A stretch of 39,185 bases of DNA from JANNNF01 sp040385825 (GTDB lineage Bacteria; Pseudomonadota; Alphaproteobacteria; Rhodobacterales; Rhodobacteraceae): assembly GCA_040385825.1 (NCBI GenBank), contig JAZKGQ010000030.1:1-39185 (forward strand). The letters are read 5' to 3'. Below, piece after piece: positions 23,966 through 32,443 of the stretch. The translations under genes were made by a program, and so were the position numbers. The notes under the pieces were generated by a model. It made no database searches. It worked only from the letters and a program-made list of their open reading frames with translations, and had not been told where the DNA came from. How positions within the stretch are numbered: position 1 is the first letter of the stretch; every line of letters begins with the position of its first letter.

Positions 23966-25609
23966 TCACACCAACCGCGCGCCTTCCACCGCAGCCCGCA
24001 CGAAATCCGCGAACAGCGGATGCGGGGCGAAGGGTTTGCTTTTAAGTTCCGGGTGGAATTGCACGCCGATGAACCACGGGTGGTCCTTGACCTCGACGAT
24101 CTCGGGCAGGCGGCCGTCGGGGGACATGCCGGAAAAGATCAGGCCGCATTTTTCCAGCTGGTCGCGGTACTGGATGTCCACCTCATAGCGATGGCGGTGG
24201 CGTTCTTCGATGGTGGTGGTGCCGTAAATGGCGGCGACGCGCGAACCTGCCGCCAGCGTGGCGGAATAGGCACCCAGACGCATGGTGCCGCCCTTGTCAT
24301 CGCCCAGTTTGCGCGCGACGACATGGTTGCCCTGCACCCATTCCTTCAGGTGATAGACCACGGGGGTAAAGCGTTTGCCCCCGGCCTCGTGGTCGAACTC
24401 CTCGGACCCGGCATCGGCCAGACCGGCCAGATTGCGCGAGGCCTCGATCACCGCCATCTGCATGCCCAGACAGATGCCCAGATAGGGCACGCGCTTTTCG
24501 CGGGCAAATTGCGCCGCCTTGATCTTGCCTTCGGTGCCGCGTTCGCCAAAACCGCCGGGCACAAGGATGGCATCGAAGGGTTCCAGATAGGGGGCCGGGT
24601 CTTCGCGTTCAAAGATCTCGGCGTCGAACCATTCGGCCTTGACGCGGGTGCGGTTGGCCATGCCGCCATGGGTCAGGGCCTCGGCGATGGATTTGTAGGC
24701 GTCTTCAAGCTGGGTGTACTTGCCGACGATCGCCACGCGCACGGTGCCTTCGGCGTTGTTCAGCCGGTCCATCACATCGGTCCAGCGCGCGAGGTTCGGT
24801 TTGGGCGCGGGCGAGATGCCGAAGGCATCCAGCACCGCCTGATCAAGGCCCGCACGGTGATAGGCCAGCGGGGCCTCGTAGATCGACTTCAGGTCATAGG
24901 CCGGAATGACTGCCTCGGGGCGCACGTTGCAGAACAGCGCGATCTTGGCGATTTCCTTTTCCGGGATCGGATGTTCCGACCGGCAGACCAGCACATCGGG
25001 CTGCAAACCGATGGAGCGGAGTTCCTTGACCGAATGCTGGGTGGGTTTGGTTTTCAACTCTCCGCTGGCGGCCAGATAGGGCAGCAGGGTCAGGTGCATG
25101 AAGATGCACTGGCCGCGCGGGCGGTCTTGGGCGAACTGGCGGATGGCCTCGAAGAACGGCAGACCTTCGATGTCGCCGACCGTGCCGCCGATTTCGCACA
25201 GCATGAAATCGACCTCATCCGCGCCGACCTTGAGGAAATCCTTGATCTCATTCGTCACATGCGGGATCACCTGAATGGTCTTGCCCAGATAATCGCCGCG
25301 CCGCTCTTTCTCCAGCACGGTGGAATAGATGCGGCCGGAGGAAACGCTGTCGGTCTGCCGCGCCGACACCCCGGTAAAGCGTTCGTAATGCCCCAGATCG
25401 AGGTCGGTTTCCGCGCCATCGTCGGTGACGAACACCTCGCCATGTTCAAAGGGCGACATCGTGCCGGGGTCGACGTTCAGATAGGGGTCGAGCTTGCGCA
25501 GCCGCACCGTATAGCCGCGCGCCTGCAACAAGGCCCCCAGGGCTGCCGAGGCAAGACCCTTGCCAAGCGAGGAAACCACGCCGCCGGTGATGAAGATGTA
25601 GCGCGCCAT
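23966..25609 (-). CDS. pyrG: CTP synthase
   Basis: The enzyme makes CTP from UTP, ATP and glutamine. The 547-residue product has the N-terminal ammonia-ligase part with the P-loop-like GGVVSSLGKGLASA at 9-22 and YLNVDPGTMSP at 43-53. A C-terminal glutaminase (GATase) domain follows, with PGGFGERG, the nucleophile in GICLGMQM, and the catalytic FHPE at about 514-517. The length is normal. GGGAG precedes the ATG. secG lies upstream on the same strand across 154 bases, an order common in alphaproteobacteria. Confidence 0.97.
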   Translation of the reverse strand: MARYIFITGGVVSSLGKGLASAALGALLQARGYTVRLRKLDPYLNVDPGTMSPFEHGEVFVTDDGAETDLDLGHYERFTGVSARQTDSVSSGRIYSTVLEKERRGDYLGKTIQVIPHVTNEIKDFLKVGADEVDFMLCEIGGTVGDIEGLPFFEAIRQFAQDRPRGQCIFMHLTLLPYLAASGELKTKPTQHSVKELRSIGLQPDVLVCRSEHPIPEKEIAKIALFCNVRPEAVIPAYDLKSIYEAPLAYHRAGLDQAVLDAFGISPAPKPNLARWTDVMDRLNNAEGTVRVAIVGKYTQLEDAYKSIAEALTHGGMANRTRVKAEWFDAEIFEREDPAPYLEPFDAILVPGGFGERGTEGKIKAAQFAREKRVPYLGICLGMQMAVIEASRNLAGLADAGSEEFDHEAGGKRFTPVVYHLKEWVQGNHVVARKLGDDKGGTMRLGAYSATLAAGSRVAAIYGTTTIEERHRHRYEVDIQYRDQLEKCGLIFSGMSPDGRLPEIVEVKDHPWFIGVQFHPELKSKPFAPHPLFADFVRAAVEGARLV

Positions 25610-25763
25610 GGAAGCTCCCGTGCTGGTTAAGGGGCGGCGATTCGCATCTGCGGAATCACTGCATCACGGGATTTGGGATATAACGCAGCCAAGCCGATTG
25701 CGCAACAGCACCGCTAGATGCTGTCGATCCGTCCCGTATCGGGTCAAAGGATTGTGGCTTGGC

Positions 25764-26243
25764 TCAGTTGCTTGGCGCGGGGGCAGCAGGGGCAGGGGCA
25801 GCGGGCGCTGCCGGGGCGACAGGCGCTGCGGTGCCGGTTGCGGGGGCAGAGGTTGCCGGGGCGGCGGGTTCTGCTGTGCCCTGATCCGCGCGCGGCGGGG
25901 TTGCCGGGGCATCCGCCGGGGTGGGGGGCAGCAGGTCTGACCCGAGCGGCGCGTCGGTGGCCGGGGCATCGGCCGGGGCCGCGGTGCCGCCGATCTGGTC
26001 GACCACCGACCCCGAGGCTGCGGTACGGGCGGCCAGCACGGTCAGGGTGATCGAGGTGATGATGAACCCGACCGCGAAAATCCAGGTCAGCTTGGTCAGC
26101 GCGGTTGCAGCCCCCCGCGCCGAGATCGCCCCGCCACCGCCGCCGCCCATGCCCAACCCGCCCCCTTCGGAGCGTTGCAGCAGCACCACCCCGATCAACA
26201 GCAGGGCAAGGATCAGGTGGATGGTGAGGATGACGTTTTCCAT
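25764..26243 (-). CDS. secG: Preprotein translocase subunit SecG
   Basis: SecG is the small Sec-channel subunit. The 159-residue product has two hydrophobic helices (about 3-22 and 52-71) around the conserved LLQRSEGGGLGMGGGGGG loop at 21-38. The C-terminal 85 residues are an Ala/Pro/Thr-rich low-complexity tail, longer than in E. coli SecG (110 residues); such tails are known in the family but their role is unclear. GGAAAG precedes the ATG. It is probably cotranscribed with pyrG. Confidence 0.9.
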   Translation of the reverse strand: MENVILTIHLILALLLIGVVLLQRSEGGGLGMGGGGGGAISARGAATALTKLTWIFAVGFIITSITLTVLAARTAASGSVVDQIGGTAAPADAPATDAPLGSDLLPPTPADAPATPPRADQGTAEPAAPATSAPATGTAAPVAPAAPAAPAPAAPAPSN

Positions 26244-26563
26244 GGGCACTTTCCGGGCGATGACGCGCCTATCTAGGCTGTGGGGGGCAGGGGCGCAAGC
26301 CCTTCGCTGCGGGGAAGGGGTGGGTTGCGGAGTAGGGGGCCGCCTCGGGGGGCATCGAGCCCCCGCTTGGCGGCGTTGCCACGGAGTGCCGGGCAAAGGG
26401 TGCGCGGGTGGCGGTGGCGGACCCTCCGGGGGGAGTATTTGGGCAAAGAGAAAGCCGGGGGGGATGGAGAGGGTGGGAGCGGAGAGATCAGGGTGGGAGC
26501 GGAGAGATCAGGGCGGGGGAGGGGAGCACAGGGTGGGGGAGGAAAGATCTGGGTGGGGGCGGA
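26244..26563. other. 320-bp gene-poor stretch with repeats
   Basis: No gene is convincing between the secG start and the end of the VOC gene. It holds a Rhodobacteraceae-type repeat (26423-26454, with the core GGAGTATTTGGGCAAAGAG), the inverse of 14567-14597. Behind it is a 20-bp array: two identical units (GGGTGGGAGCGGAGAGATCA) at 26471-26490 and 26491-26510, then two diverged ones to 26550 and a partial one. Composition is extremely G-rich on the plus strand. Confidence 0.7.
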
Positions 26564-26941
26564 TCATGCCTCGCACACGGCGCTCAGCTTGTTGCCGTCG
26601 GGGTCGCGCACATAGCAGGCGTAGAAGGAGGGGCCGTGCGGACGCAGGCCGGGTTTGCCTTCATCGCGGCCGCCATGGGCCAGGGCGGCGCTGTGGAACG
26701 CATCGACCGCCGCCCGGCTGGGGGCGGTGAAGGCGGGCATCGAGCCGTTGCCGATGCTGGCGGGCTGGCCGTCATGCGGGCGGGTGATCCAGAGGCGGCA
26801 GCGTACGTCGTCGGGCGCGGCATAGCCGATCTCGTCAGGTTCGGTGGCGCGGCGGACCAGATCGAGCGCGCCCAGCACCGGGTCATAGAAGCGGATGGCG
26901 CGGGCGAGGTCATTGGTGCCAAGGGTGATGTAGAGCAGCAT
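26564..26941 (-). CDS. VOC-family (glyoxalase/bleomycin-resistance-like) protein
   Basis: The 125-residue single-domain protein has the VOC fold signs: ITLGTNDLARAIRFYDPVLGAL near 5-26, a DEIGYA strand, SRAAVDAFHSAALAHGG, and YACYVRDPDGNKLSAVC at 107-123, in which the DPDGN turn and the C-terminal strand are typical. Metal-binding His/Glu are not firmly placed. The reaction is unknown. Its start shares one base with the DUF6524 stop (TGATG), so translation is coupled. Its 3' end meets the 20-bp repeat array at 26471-26550. Confidence 0.85.
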   Translation of the reverse strand: MLLYITLGTNDLARAIRFYDPVLGALDLVRRATEPDEIGYAAPDDVRCRLWITRPHDGQPASIGNGSMPAFTAPSRAAVDAFHSAALAHGGRDEGKPGLRPHGPSFYACYVRDPDGNKLSAVCEA

Positions 26942-27339
26942 CAGTGGTCGACCTCATCCACCGTGGCCTGCCCTGTCAGGCGTTGGCGCAGGCGGCTCCA
27001 GGACAGGCCGATGCCCAGGATCAGCGACATTGCCACCAGTGCGGCCCAGGTGTTCAGGTCGGAATTGGTCATGCTGATCACGCCCCGGTCGGTCAGCACC
27101 CACAGCCCCGCCCCGAAGATGGCGGCAATCAGGATCACGCCCAGCACGCCGATCGACCGCATGGTGGCCACGGTGTAGACCATGAACCCGACCAGCAGCA
27201 GCAGGCCCAGAAACACCGCCAGCGGCATTTGCGTGGCCCAGTTGGCCTGAACCCATGTGACATAGTTCCACGGTGTCGGGTTGAATGTGGCGGCAAGCAG
27301 CATGAACGCCCCCAGCCAACGCAGCAGTATTCCCATCAT
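26941..27339 (-). CDS. DUF6524-family membrane protein
   Basis: The 132-residue protein has about four hydrophobic segments and the motif LLRWLGAFMLLAATFNPTPWNYV at 5-27, characteristic of the DUF6524 family as I recall it. Function is unknown. Two ATGs lie side by side (27339 and 27336); AAGGGG suits the first. It is divergent from purA and coupled to the downstream VOC gene. Confidence 0.75.
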   Translation of the reverse strand: MMGILLRWLGAFMLLAATFNPTPWNYVTWVQANWATQMPLAVFLGLLLLVGFMVYTVATMRSIGVLGVILIAAIFGAGLWVLTDRGVISMTNSDLNTWAALVAMSLILGIGLSWSRLRQRLTGQATVDEVDH

Positions 27340-27472
27340 CTGTCCCCTTTTCCGGCCTGTCCCTCGGTGCCATGAATGACCGCCCCGCTGCAAGCGCCGC
27401 AAAATAGCTGTTTCGCCGGGGCAGCGGGGCCGCTATAGCACAATCGGTTTTTCCAAATCACAAAGGTATGCC

Positions 27473-28765
27473 ATGGCCAATGTCGTCGTCGTCGGAGCCC
27501 AGTGGGGGGACGAGGGGAAGGGAAAGATCGTGGACTGGTTGTCCGAACGCGCCGATGTGATCGCGCGCTTTCAGGGCGGCCACAACGCGGGGCACACGCT
27601 GGTCATTGATGGCAAGGTGTACAAGCTGTCGCTGCTGCCATCGGGCATCGTGCGCGGCGGCAAGCTGTCGGTCATCGGCAATGGCGTGGTGCTGGACCCC
27701 TGGCACCTGATCATGGAAATCGACAAGCTGCGGGGCCAAGGTGTCGAGATCAGCCCCGACAACCTGATGATCGCCGAGAACGCGCCGCTGATTCTGCCGA
27801 TCCATGGCGAGCTGGACCGCGCCCGCGAAGGCCAGACGGGCGTTGCCAGAATCGGCACCACCGGGCGGGGCATCGGTCCGGCCTATGAGGACAAGGTGGG
27901 CCGTCGGGCCATCCGCGTGGCCGATCTGGCCGATGAGACGACGCTGGAAACCCGCGTTGACCGCCTGATGGGCCACCATGATGCGCTGCGCCGGGGGCTG
28001 GGGATTGAACCGATCGACCGAGGCGCGCTGCTGGACGCGCTGCGCGCGATTGCGCCGCAGGTGCTGCCCTATGCGAAACCTGTGTGGAAAGTGCTGAATG
28101 ACGCCCGCCGGGCGGGCAAGCGCATCTTGTTCGAGGGCGCGCAGGGGGCGCTTCTGGACATCGACTTTGGCACCTATCCCTTTGTCACCAGTTCCAACGT
28201 CATCGCGGGGCAGGCGGCGACGGGCACCGGCCTTGGGCCGGGGGCGATCGATTTCGTGCTGGGCATCGTCAAGGCCTATACCACCCGCGTCGGCGAAGGC
28301 CCGTTCCCGGCGGAACTGAAGGATGCCGATGGCGAACGGCTGGGCGAGCGGGGGCACGAGTTTGGCACCGTCACCGGGCGCAAGCGGCGCTGCGGCTGGT
28401 TTGATGCGGTGCTGGTGCGGCAGACCTGTGCGACCAGCGGTGTCAACGGCATTGCGCTGACCAAGCTGGATGTGCTGGACGGGTTCCCGGTGCTGAAAAT
28501 CTGCGTCGGTTATGATCTGGACGGCACACGGCTGGACTATCTGCCCACCGCCGCCGACCAGCAGGCCCGCTGCACGCCCATCTATGAGGAGATGGAGGGC
28601 TGGTCTGACAACACCGCGGGGGCGCGGTCCTGGGCCGATCTGCCGGGGGCGGCGATCAAGTATGTGCGCAGAATCGAGGAGTTGATCCAGTGCCCGGTAG
28701 CCCTACTTTCAACCTCGCCGGAACGGGATGACACGATCCTTGTGACCGATCCGTTTGCCGACTGA
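27473..28765 (+). CDS. purA: Adenylosuccinate synthetase
   Basis: The enzyme joins aspartate to IMP using GTP in AMP synthesis. The 430-residue product has the GTP-binding GAQWGDEGKGKIVDWL at 8-23 and GGHNAGHT at 35-42. IGTTGRGIGPAYEDKVGRR near 123-141 and a late ATTSVNG-like ATSGVNGIALTKLDVLD follow. AAAGG precedes the ATG. DUF2842 follows nine bases after the stop and is probably cotranscribed. The upstream gap of 133 bases is shared with the divergent DUF6524 gene. Confidence 0.97.
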   Translation: MANVVVVGAQWGDEGKGKIVDWLSERADVIARFQGGHNAGHTLVIDGKVYKLSLLPSGIVRGGKLSVIGNGVVLDPWHLIMEIDKLRGQGVEISPDNLMIAENAPLILPIHGELDRAREGQTGVARIGTTGRGIGPAYEDKVGRRAIRVADLADETTLETRVDRLMGHHDALRRGLGIEPIDRGALLDALRAIAPQVLPYAKPVWKVLNDARRAGKRILFEGAQGALLDIDFGTYPFVTSSNVIAGQAATGTGLGPGAIDFVLGIVKAYTTRVGEGPFPAELKDADGERLGERGHEFGTVTGRKRRCGWFDAVLVRQTCATSGVNGIALTKLDVLDGFPVLKICVGYDLDGTRLDYLPTAADQQARCTPIYEEMEGWSDNTAGARSWADLPGAAIKYVRRIEELIQCPVALLSTSPERDDTILVTDPFAD

Positions 28766-28774
28766 GGGGCTGGA

Positions 28775-29011
28775 ATGGCACTGAGCTACAAGGCCCGCCG
28801 CAGGCTGGCGCTGGTGATCCTGCTGGTGGGTTTGCCGGTGTATGTCGTGGCGGCGGTCACGCTGGTCGGGATGCTGGACCGGCCGCCGATCTGGGCGGAA
28901 CTGCTGATCTATCTGGGCCTGGGGTTTCTCTGGATGATGCCGTTCAAATTCGTGTTCAAGGGGGTGGGGCAGCCAGACCCCGAGGCCCGCGCCGACCGGC
29001 CTGATAACTGA
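28775..29011 (+). CDS. DUF2842 family protein
   Basis: The 78-residue membrane protein has two hydrophobic segments (about 10-32 and 40-60) ending in a charged tail, and the FLWMMPFKFVFKGVGQPDP stretch that marks this alphaproteobacterial family. Function is unknown. It starts nine bases after purA and ends in front of a strong hairpin. Confidence 0.88.
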   Translation: MALSYKARRRLALVILLVGLPVYVVAAVTLVGMLDRPPIWAELLIYLGLGFLWMMPFKFVFKGVGQPDPEARADRPDN

Positions 29012-29027
29012 AAACGCCGGAGAATGA

Positions 29028-29060
29028 AAAAGGCGGAAGGGGTTTGCCCTTCCGCCTTTT
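29028..29060. terminator. Strong bidirectional terminator
   Basis: A perfect 14-bp stem, AAAAGGCGGAAGGG (29028-29041) and CCCTTCCGCCTTTT (29047-29060), with a 5-base loop is flanked by A and T runs. It lies between the convergent DUF2842 gene and the gene ending at 29099, and can serve both. Confidence 0.9.
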
Positions 29061-29098
29061 CCCTGTACCCAAGGCCACTCGTTACCTGGGGATGCGAC

Positions 29099-31591
29099 TT
29101 ATTTGGCGATGCGGCGGGCTTCGGCCAGATAGTCGCTGTCTTCGGACAGGGCATATTGCCCGCGCCGCACCTTGGCAAAGCGGCCATTGCGCAGCAGCGT
29201 GCCAAAGCTGATCAAACCGTCCTCACGGCTCAACTCGCCCGGTGCGCCGACAGCGCCAATGCGGCGCATCAGTTGCGGGCGGCTGAAATGCTCGCGCTTT
29301 TCCACACAGGCCACATAGGCGGCGGCGGCTTCCATCAGGTCGGGCAGTTGGGTGGCACCCAGACGGTCGGCAAATTCGGCAAAGCCCCTGGCATCGGCAA
29401 AGATGTTGTCGGTGTCTTCGTCTTCTTCCTCGTCAAGCGCCAGAGCGGCAGGGCGCTGCGCCGACAGGGTGCGCATCTCGGTCTGCGCGGCCGGGGCGCT
29501 GCTGCTGATCCGGCGCGGGCGCACCACAAGACCTGCCGGGGCAGGGGCGGCAGGCGCAGGGCTGCGGTCGATGCGCTGTTCGGACACCAGCACCAGCGGG
29601 GCCGGACGGTCGCCTGCGGGGCGGTCGTCGGGGCTGCGGGCCGCTTCGCTGCGCGGGCGCTGCGGGCGCACGGCGCGGGCCAGATCCTCGCGGTAGGGGT
29701 CGATGCGCTGTTCTTCGGACGGACCGGCAGGCGCGCCGACCTTGCGGTCGGCCACGGTGGCGGCAACGGCGGCTTTCAGATGGGCGATGGCCGACAGGCG
29801 GCGGCGGTTTTCATCGACCGCCATTTCGGTATCGGCCTGCCGCAGCAGGCGGGCAACCGCCGCATCCTCGGCTGCGGCATCCATCAGGCGGGCGGCCTCG
29901 GCCATGGTCTGCGTCGGTTGCGGTGCTGCCTCGGGGGCTGCGATGGCGCCGCCCAGTTCGGCCTGCAAGGCGGCTTCGGCCTCGGGCGACAGATCGGCAG
30001 AGGTCGAGGCCGGGGCAGGTGCCGTCACCGGCGCATCGGCCCGGCGTATCTTGATCACACGGGCACGGGCACGTTGCGCCTTGTCTGCGAGCGGGGCGTC
30101 GCTGGGCTGCGGGGCGCCCATGGCTGCGTCAACCGGGGCCTCTGGCTGCGGGTCTGCGGCGGGGGCCTGCGGGGCGGCCGCGTCGGCCGCCTGATCTGCG
30201 GCCTGATCGACGGCCGCAAAGAACGCGTCATCGGCAAAATCAACGTCCGGATCATCGGCGAACAGATCGGCGACCTGGGTTTCGGCGACATCTTCGGCCA
30301 TATCCTGCGGCACCAGATCCGGCTGGGCAAGATCCTGCGAGGCAACATCCTGCGGGGCCGCCATGTCGGCATCGAAATCGGCAAGGTCAACGGCAAGATC
30401 TGCGACGGCGCTATCTGCGGTGGCGGCATCTGTCGCAACAGGGTCTGTGGCGGCAGGCCCGGCGATGCGGTCCTGCGCCGTATCGCCCGACAGGGTCGAG
30501 ATCAGGTCAGCCAGATCATCCGCCCCAAAATCGGCAACCACCGGATCGGCGGGGGGCAGCGCAGGCTCGTCCTGCGTTGCAGGTCCGGCAGACAACGAGA
30601 GCGCCATGGCGTCAAGGATAGCCTCGTCGCTTGCCGCACCCGCAACCGCAACCGGGGCGTCGGCCAATTCGGCCTCGGCCACGACTTCGGCATAGGTCGC
30701 GGCGTCGCCATCCAGCGCGGCCAGATCGGCCATATCTTCCGGGGTCAGGTCCTCTTGCTCGAACACCGCAATATCGGCGGTGGCATCAAGCGGTGCAGGC
30801 GCGATGGCTGCGGTCGGCAGGGCATCGTCCGGGACCGGGCTGTCGAGACTGGGCAAGGCATTGTCGGCGATGGAAAGTTCGGGGCTGGAAAGTTCGGGCA
30901 AGGCATTGCTGGCGGTGGCAAGATCGGGCAGCAGCCCGGCATCGGCAAATTCTGCCGGGGCGAAATCGACCGTTTCAAAATCGGCGCTGACAAAACTGAC
31001 CTCGGCAAGGTCGGCACCGGCATGTTCGTCCTCGGAATATTCATCCTGAAGCGGGGCAGCCTCGGGCAGGGCCACAATGGCGGCTGTCGCCACCGACTGG
31101 CGGATGCGGGCCAGCTTGGCCGCAACGCCTTCGGGGATCGTGGCCGACAGCGACGGGGCGGCGGGTGCGGATGGCGGCAGTTCGGCAACCGGGTCCGAGG
31201 CCGCCTCTGGAAACGCGCCCTGATCGGGGAACAGGTCTGCGACGGGCGCGGCAGCGTCATCAGCGACGGGTGCTGCCGAAACAGGGGCCGCCTGTACGGG
31301 GGCCGCCAGCGGCACCTGCGCCACCGATGTATCGACATCGCCCGCCCGCAGCACCACGCCATTGGCGTCTATCTTGGCCTCGACCCGGCGCTGGATTTCA
31401 CGCTCGGCAATCCGGTGCAGCATGGCGGCATCGGGTGTCGGAGGTTCGGCCCCGAAATAGCGGTCTTCGGCGGCAAGATCCCGGAAATACTCCGCAATCG
31501 CCTTCATCGTGTTGAACGGTTCGTCGAACCCTTCCAGCGTGCAGCTGAAGGTGCCATAGGATACCGTTAGGATTTTGCTAGCCCCGATCAT
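29099..31591 (-). CDS. Large acidic Ala/Asp-rich protein, conserved ends
   Basis: The 830-residue product starts with a well-formed, apparently conserved segment (MIGASKILTVSYGTFSCTLE, then DEPFNTMKAIAEYFRDLAAEDRYFGAEPP, about 1-85). A very long middle follows, made almost only of Ala, Asp, Pro, Val and Glu. The end, about 730-830, is ordered, with AYVACVEKREHFSRPQLMRRIGAV and an EDGLISFGTLLRNGRFAKVRRGQYALSE-type element. The middle looks disordered and highly acidic. No signal peptide or membrane helix is seen. Similar proteins in this family are usually left hypothetical. Function is not assigned. Confidence 0.8.
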   Translation of the reverse strand: MIGASKILTVSYGTFSCTLEGFDEPFNTMKAIAEYFRDLAAEDRYFGAEPPTPDAAMLHRIAEREIQRRVEAKIDANGVVLRAGDVDTSVAQVPLAAPVQAAPVSAAPVADDAAAPVADLFPDQGAFPEAASDPVAELPPSAPAAPSLSATIPEGVAAKLARIRQSVATAAIVALPEAAPLQDEYSEDEHAGADLAEVSFVSADFETVDFAPAEFADAGLLPDLATASNALPELSSPELSIADNALPSLDSPVPDDALPTAAIAPAPLDATADIAVFEQEDLTPEDMADLAALDGDAATYAEVVAEAELADAPVAVAGAASDEAILDAMALSLSAGPATQDEPALPPADPVVADFGADDLADLISTLSGDTAQDRIAGPAATDPVATDAATADSAVADLAVDLADFDADMAAPQDVASQDLAQPDLVPQDMAEDVAETQVADLFADDPDVDFADDAFFAAVDQAADQAADAAAPQAPAADPQPEAPVDAAMGAPQPSDAPLADKAQRARARVIKIRRADAPVTAPAPASTSADLSPEAEAALQAELGGAIAAPEAAPQPTQTMAEAARLMDAAAEDAAVARLLRQADTEMAVDENRRRLSAIAHLKAAVAATVADRKVGAPAGPSEEQRIDPYREDLARAVRPQRPRSEAARSPDDRPAGDRPAPLVLVSEQRIDRSPAPAAPAPAGLVVRPRRISSSAPAAQTEMRTLSAQRPAALALDEEEDEDTDNIFADARGFAEFADRLGATQLPDLMEAAAAYVACVEKREHFSRPQLMRRIGAVGAPGELSREDGLISFGTLLRNGRFAKVRRGQYALSEDSDYLAEARRIAK

Positions 31592-31729
31592 CGGATGCGT
31601 GCCTCTCGCATTTCTGGTGGTCCTAGATTACCCATGCTCTGTCCGAATCCGTGGACAGACGGGGGTGATTTGAAGGATTGTTTGTGTCCCCGAACCGAAG
31701 TCTTTGCCTTAATTGGGAACAGTATCCGC

Positions 31730-32443
31730 ATGAATCACCCGATTGTCCAATCCTGCTGCGGCATCACGCTGGTAGGAGGGGGGCCTGTGTCCGGGCGCGA
31801 CATGGCGCTGGCGCTGCGGCGTGCCCCGGTGGTGGTGGCGGTGGACAGCGGGGCTGACCGGGCGCGAGCACTGGGGCAGATGCCCTGCGCGGTGATCGGC
31901 GATCTGGACAGCATCTCGGATGCGGCCCGCGCGGCGATGCCTGCGGGGACGGTGCATCTGCTGGGCGAACAGGAAACCACCGATTTCGACAAGGCCCTGC
32001 GGTCGGTAGCGGCCCCCTTCGTGCTGGGGCTGGGGTTTACCGGGGCAAGGATGGATCACGGGCTGGCGGTCTACAACGCGCTGGTACGCCATCCGGGGCG
32101 GCACTGTCTGGTGATCGGGCCGCAGGATGTGGTGTTCGCCGCCCCGCCCGAACTGCATCTGGCGCTGGCCCTGGGCGACCGGGTGTCGCTGTTCCCGATG
32201 GCGGCGGTGACGGGCGACAGCCGGGGGCTGGAATGGCCGTTGCAGGGCATTGCCTTTGCGCCCGATGCGATGATCGGCACCTCGAACCGGGCGGTGGCGC
32301 GCGAGGTGACCCTGCGCTTTGACGGCCCCGGCATGCTGGTGATCTTGCCGCGCAACCGGCTGGATGCGGCCATCACGGCGCTGACCGGGATCAGCCCGCC
32401 ATGGCCGGACGCGCCCGCGCCGTCAGCCGTTCGCGGTAGATGA
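31730..32443 (+). CDS. thiN: Thiamine diphosphokinase
   Basis: The enzyme phosphorylates thiamine to its diphosphate. The 237-residue product has the family's ITLVGGGPVS opening at 12-21, VVAVDSGADRARALG, the metal-site motif GDLDSIS near 61-67, EQETTDFDKAL near 83-93, and GFTGARMDHGL. The ATG at 31730 gives a start just before the conserved strand; a longer frame to 31595 has no family match. No TPP riboswitch is visible upstream. Its 3' end overlaps the convergent EamA transporter gene by 53 bases. Confidence 0.9.
   Translation: MNHPIVQSCCGITLVGGGPVSGRDMALALRRAPVVVAVDSGADRARALGQMPCAVIGDLDSISDAARAAMPAGTVHLLGEQETTDFDKALRSVAAPFVLGLGFTGARMDHGLAVYNALVRHPGRHCLVIGPQDVVFAAPPELHLALALGDRVSLFPMAAVTGDSRGLEWPLQGIAFAPDAMIGTSNRAVAREVTLRFDGPGMLVILPRNRLDAAITALTGISPPWPDAPAPSAVRGR

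Noticed and set aside
23948..25630. 560-codon plus-strand open frame opposite pyrG
   Set aside because: pyrG is unmistakable on the minus strand; this frame begins before and ends after it only because GC-rich shadows lack stops.
26471..26550. Possible CRISPR-like array
   Set aside because: Units are 20 bp and directly tandem, without unique spacers, so it is a minisatellite.
29024..31570. 848-codon plus-strand open frame opposite the acidic protein
   Set aside because: The reverse complement of Ala/Asp-rich codons gives long Gly/Arg/Cys frames. The minus-strand protein has conserved-looking ends and a plausible start, so the plus-strand frame is a shadow.
31592..31729. Possible TPP riboswitch before thiN
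   Set aside because: No THI-box-like core was recognised, and thiN is a salvage kinase that is often not riboswitch controlled.
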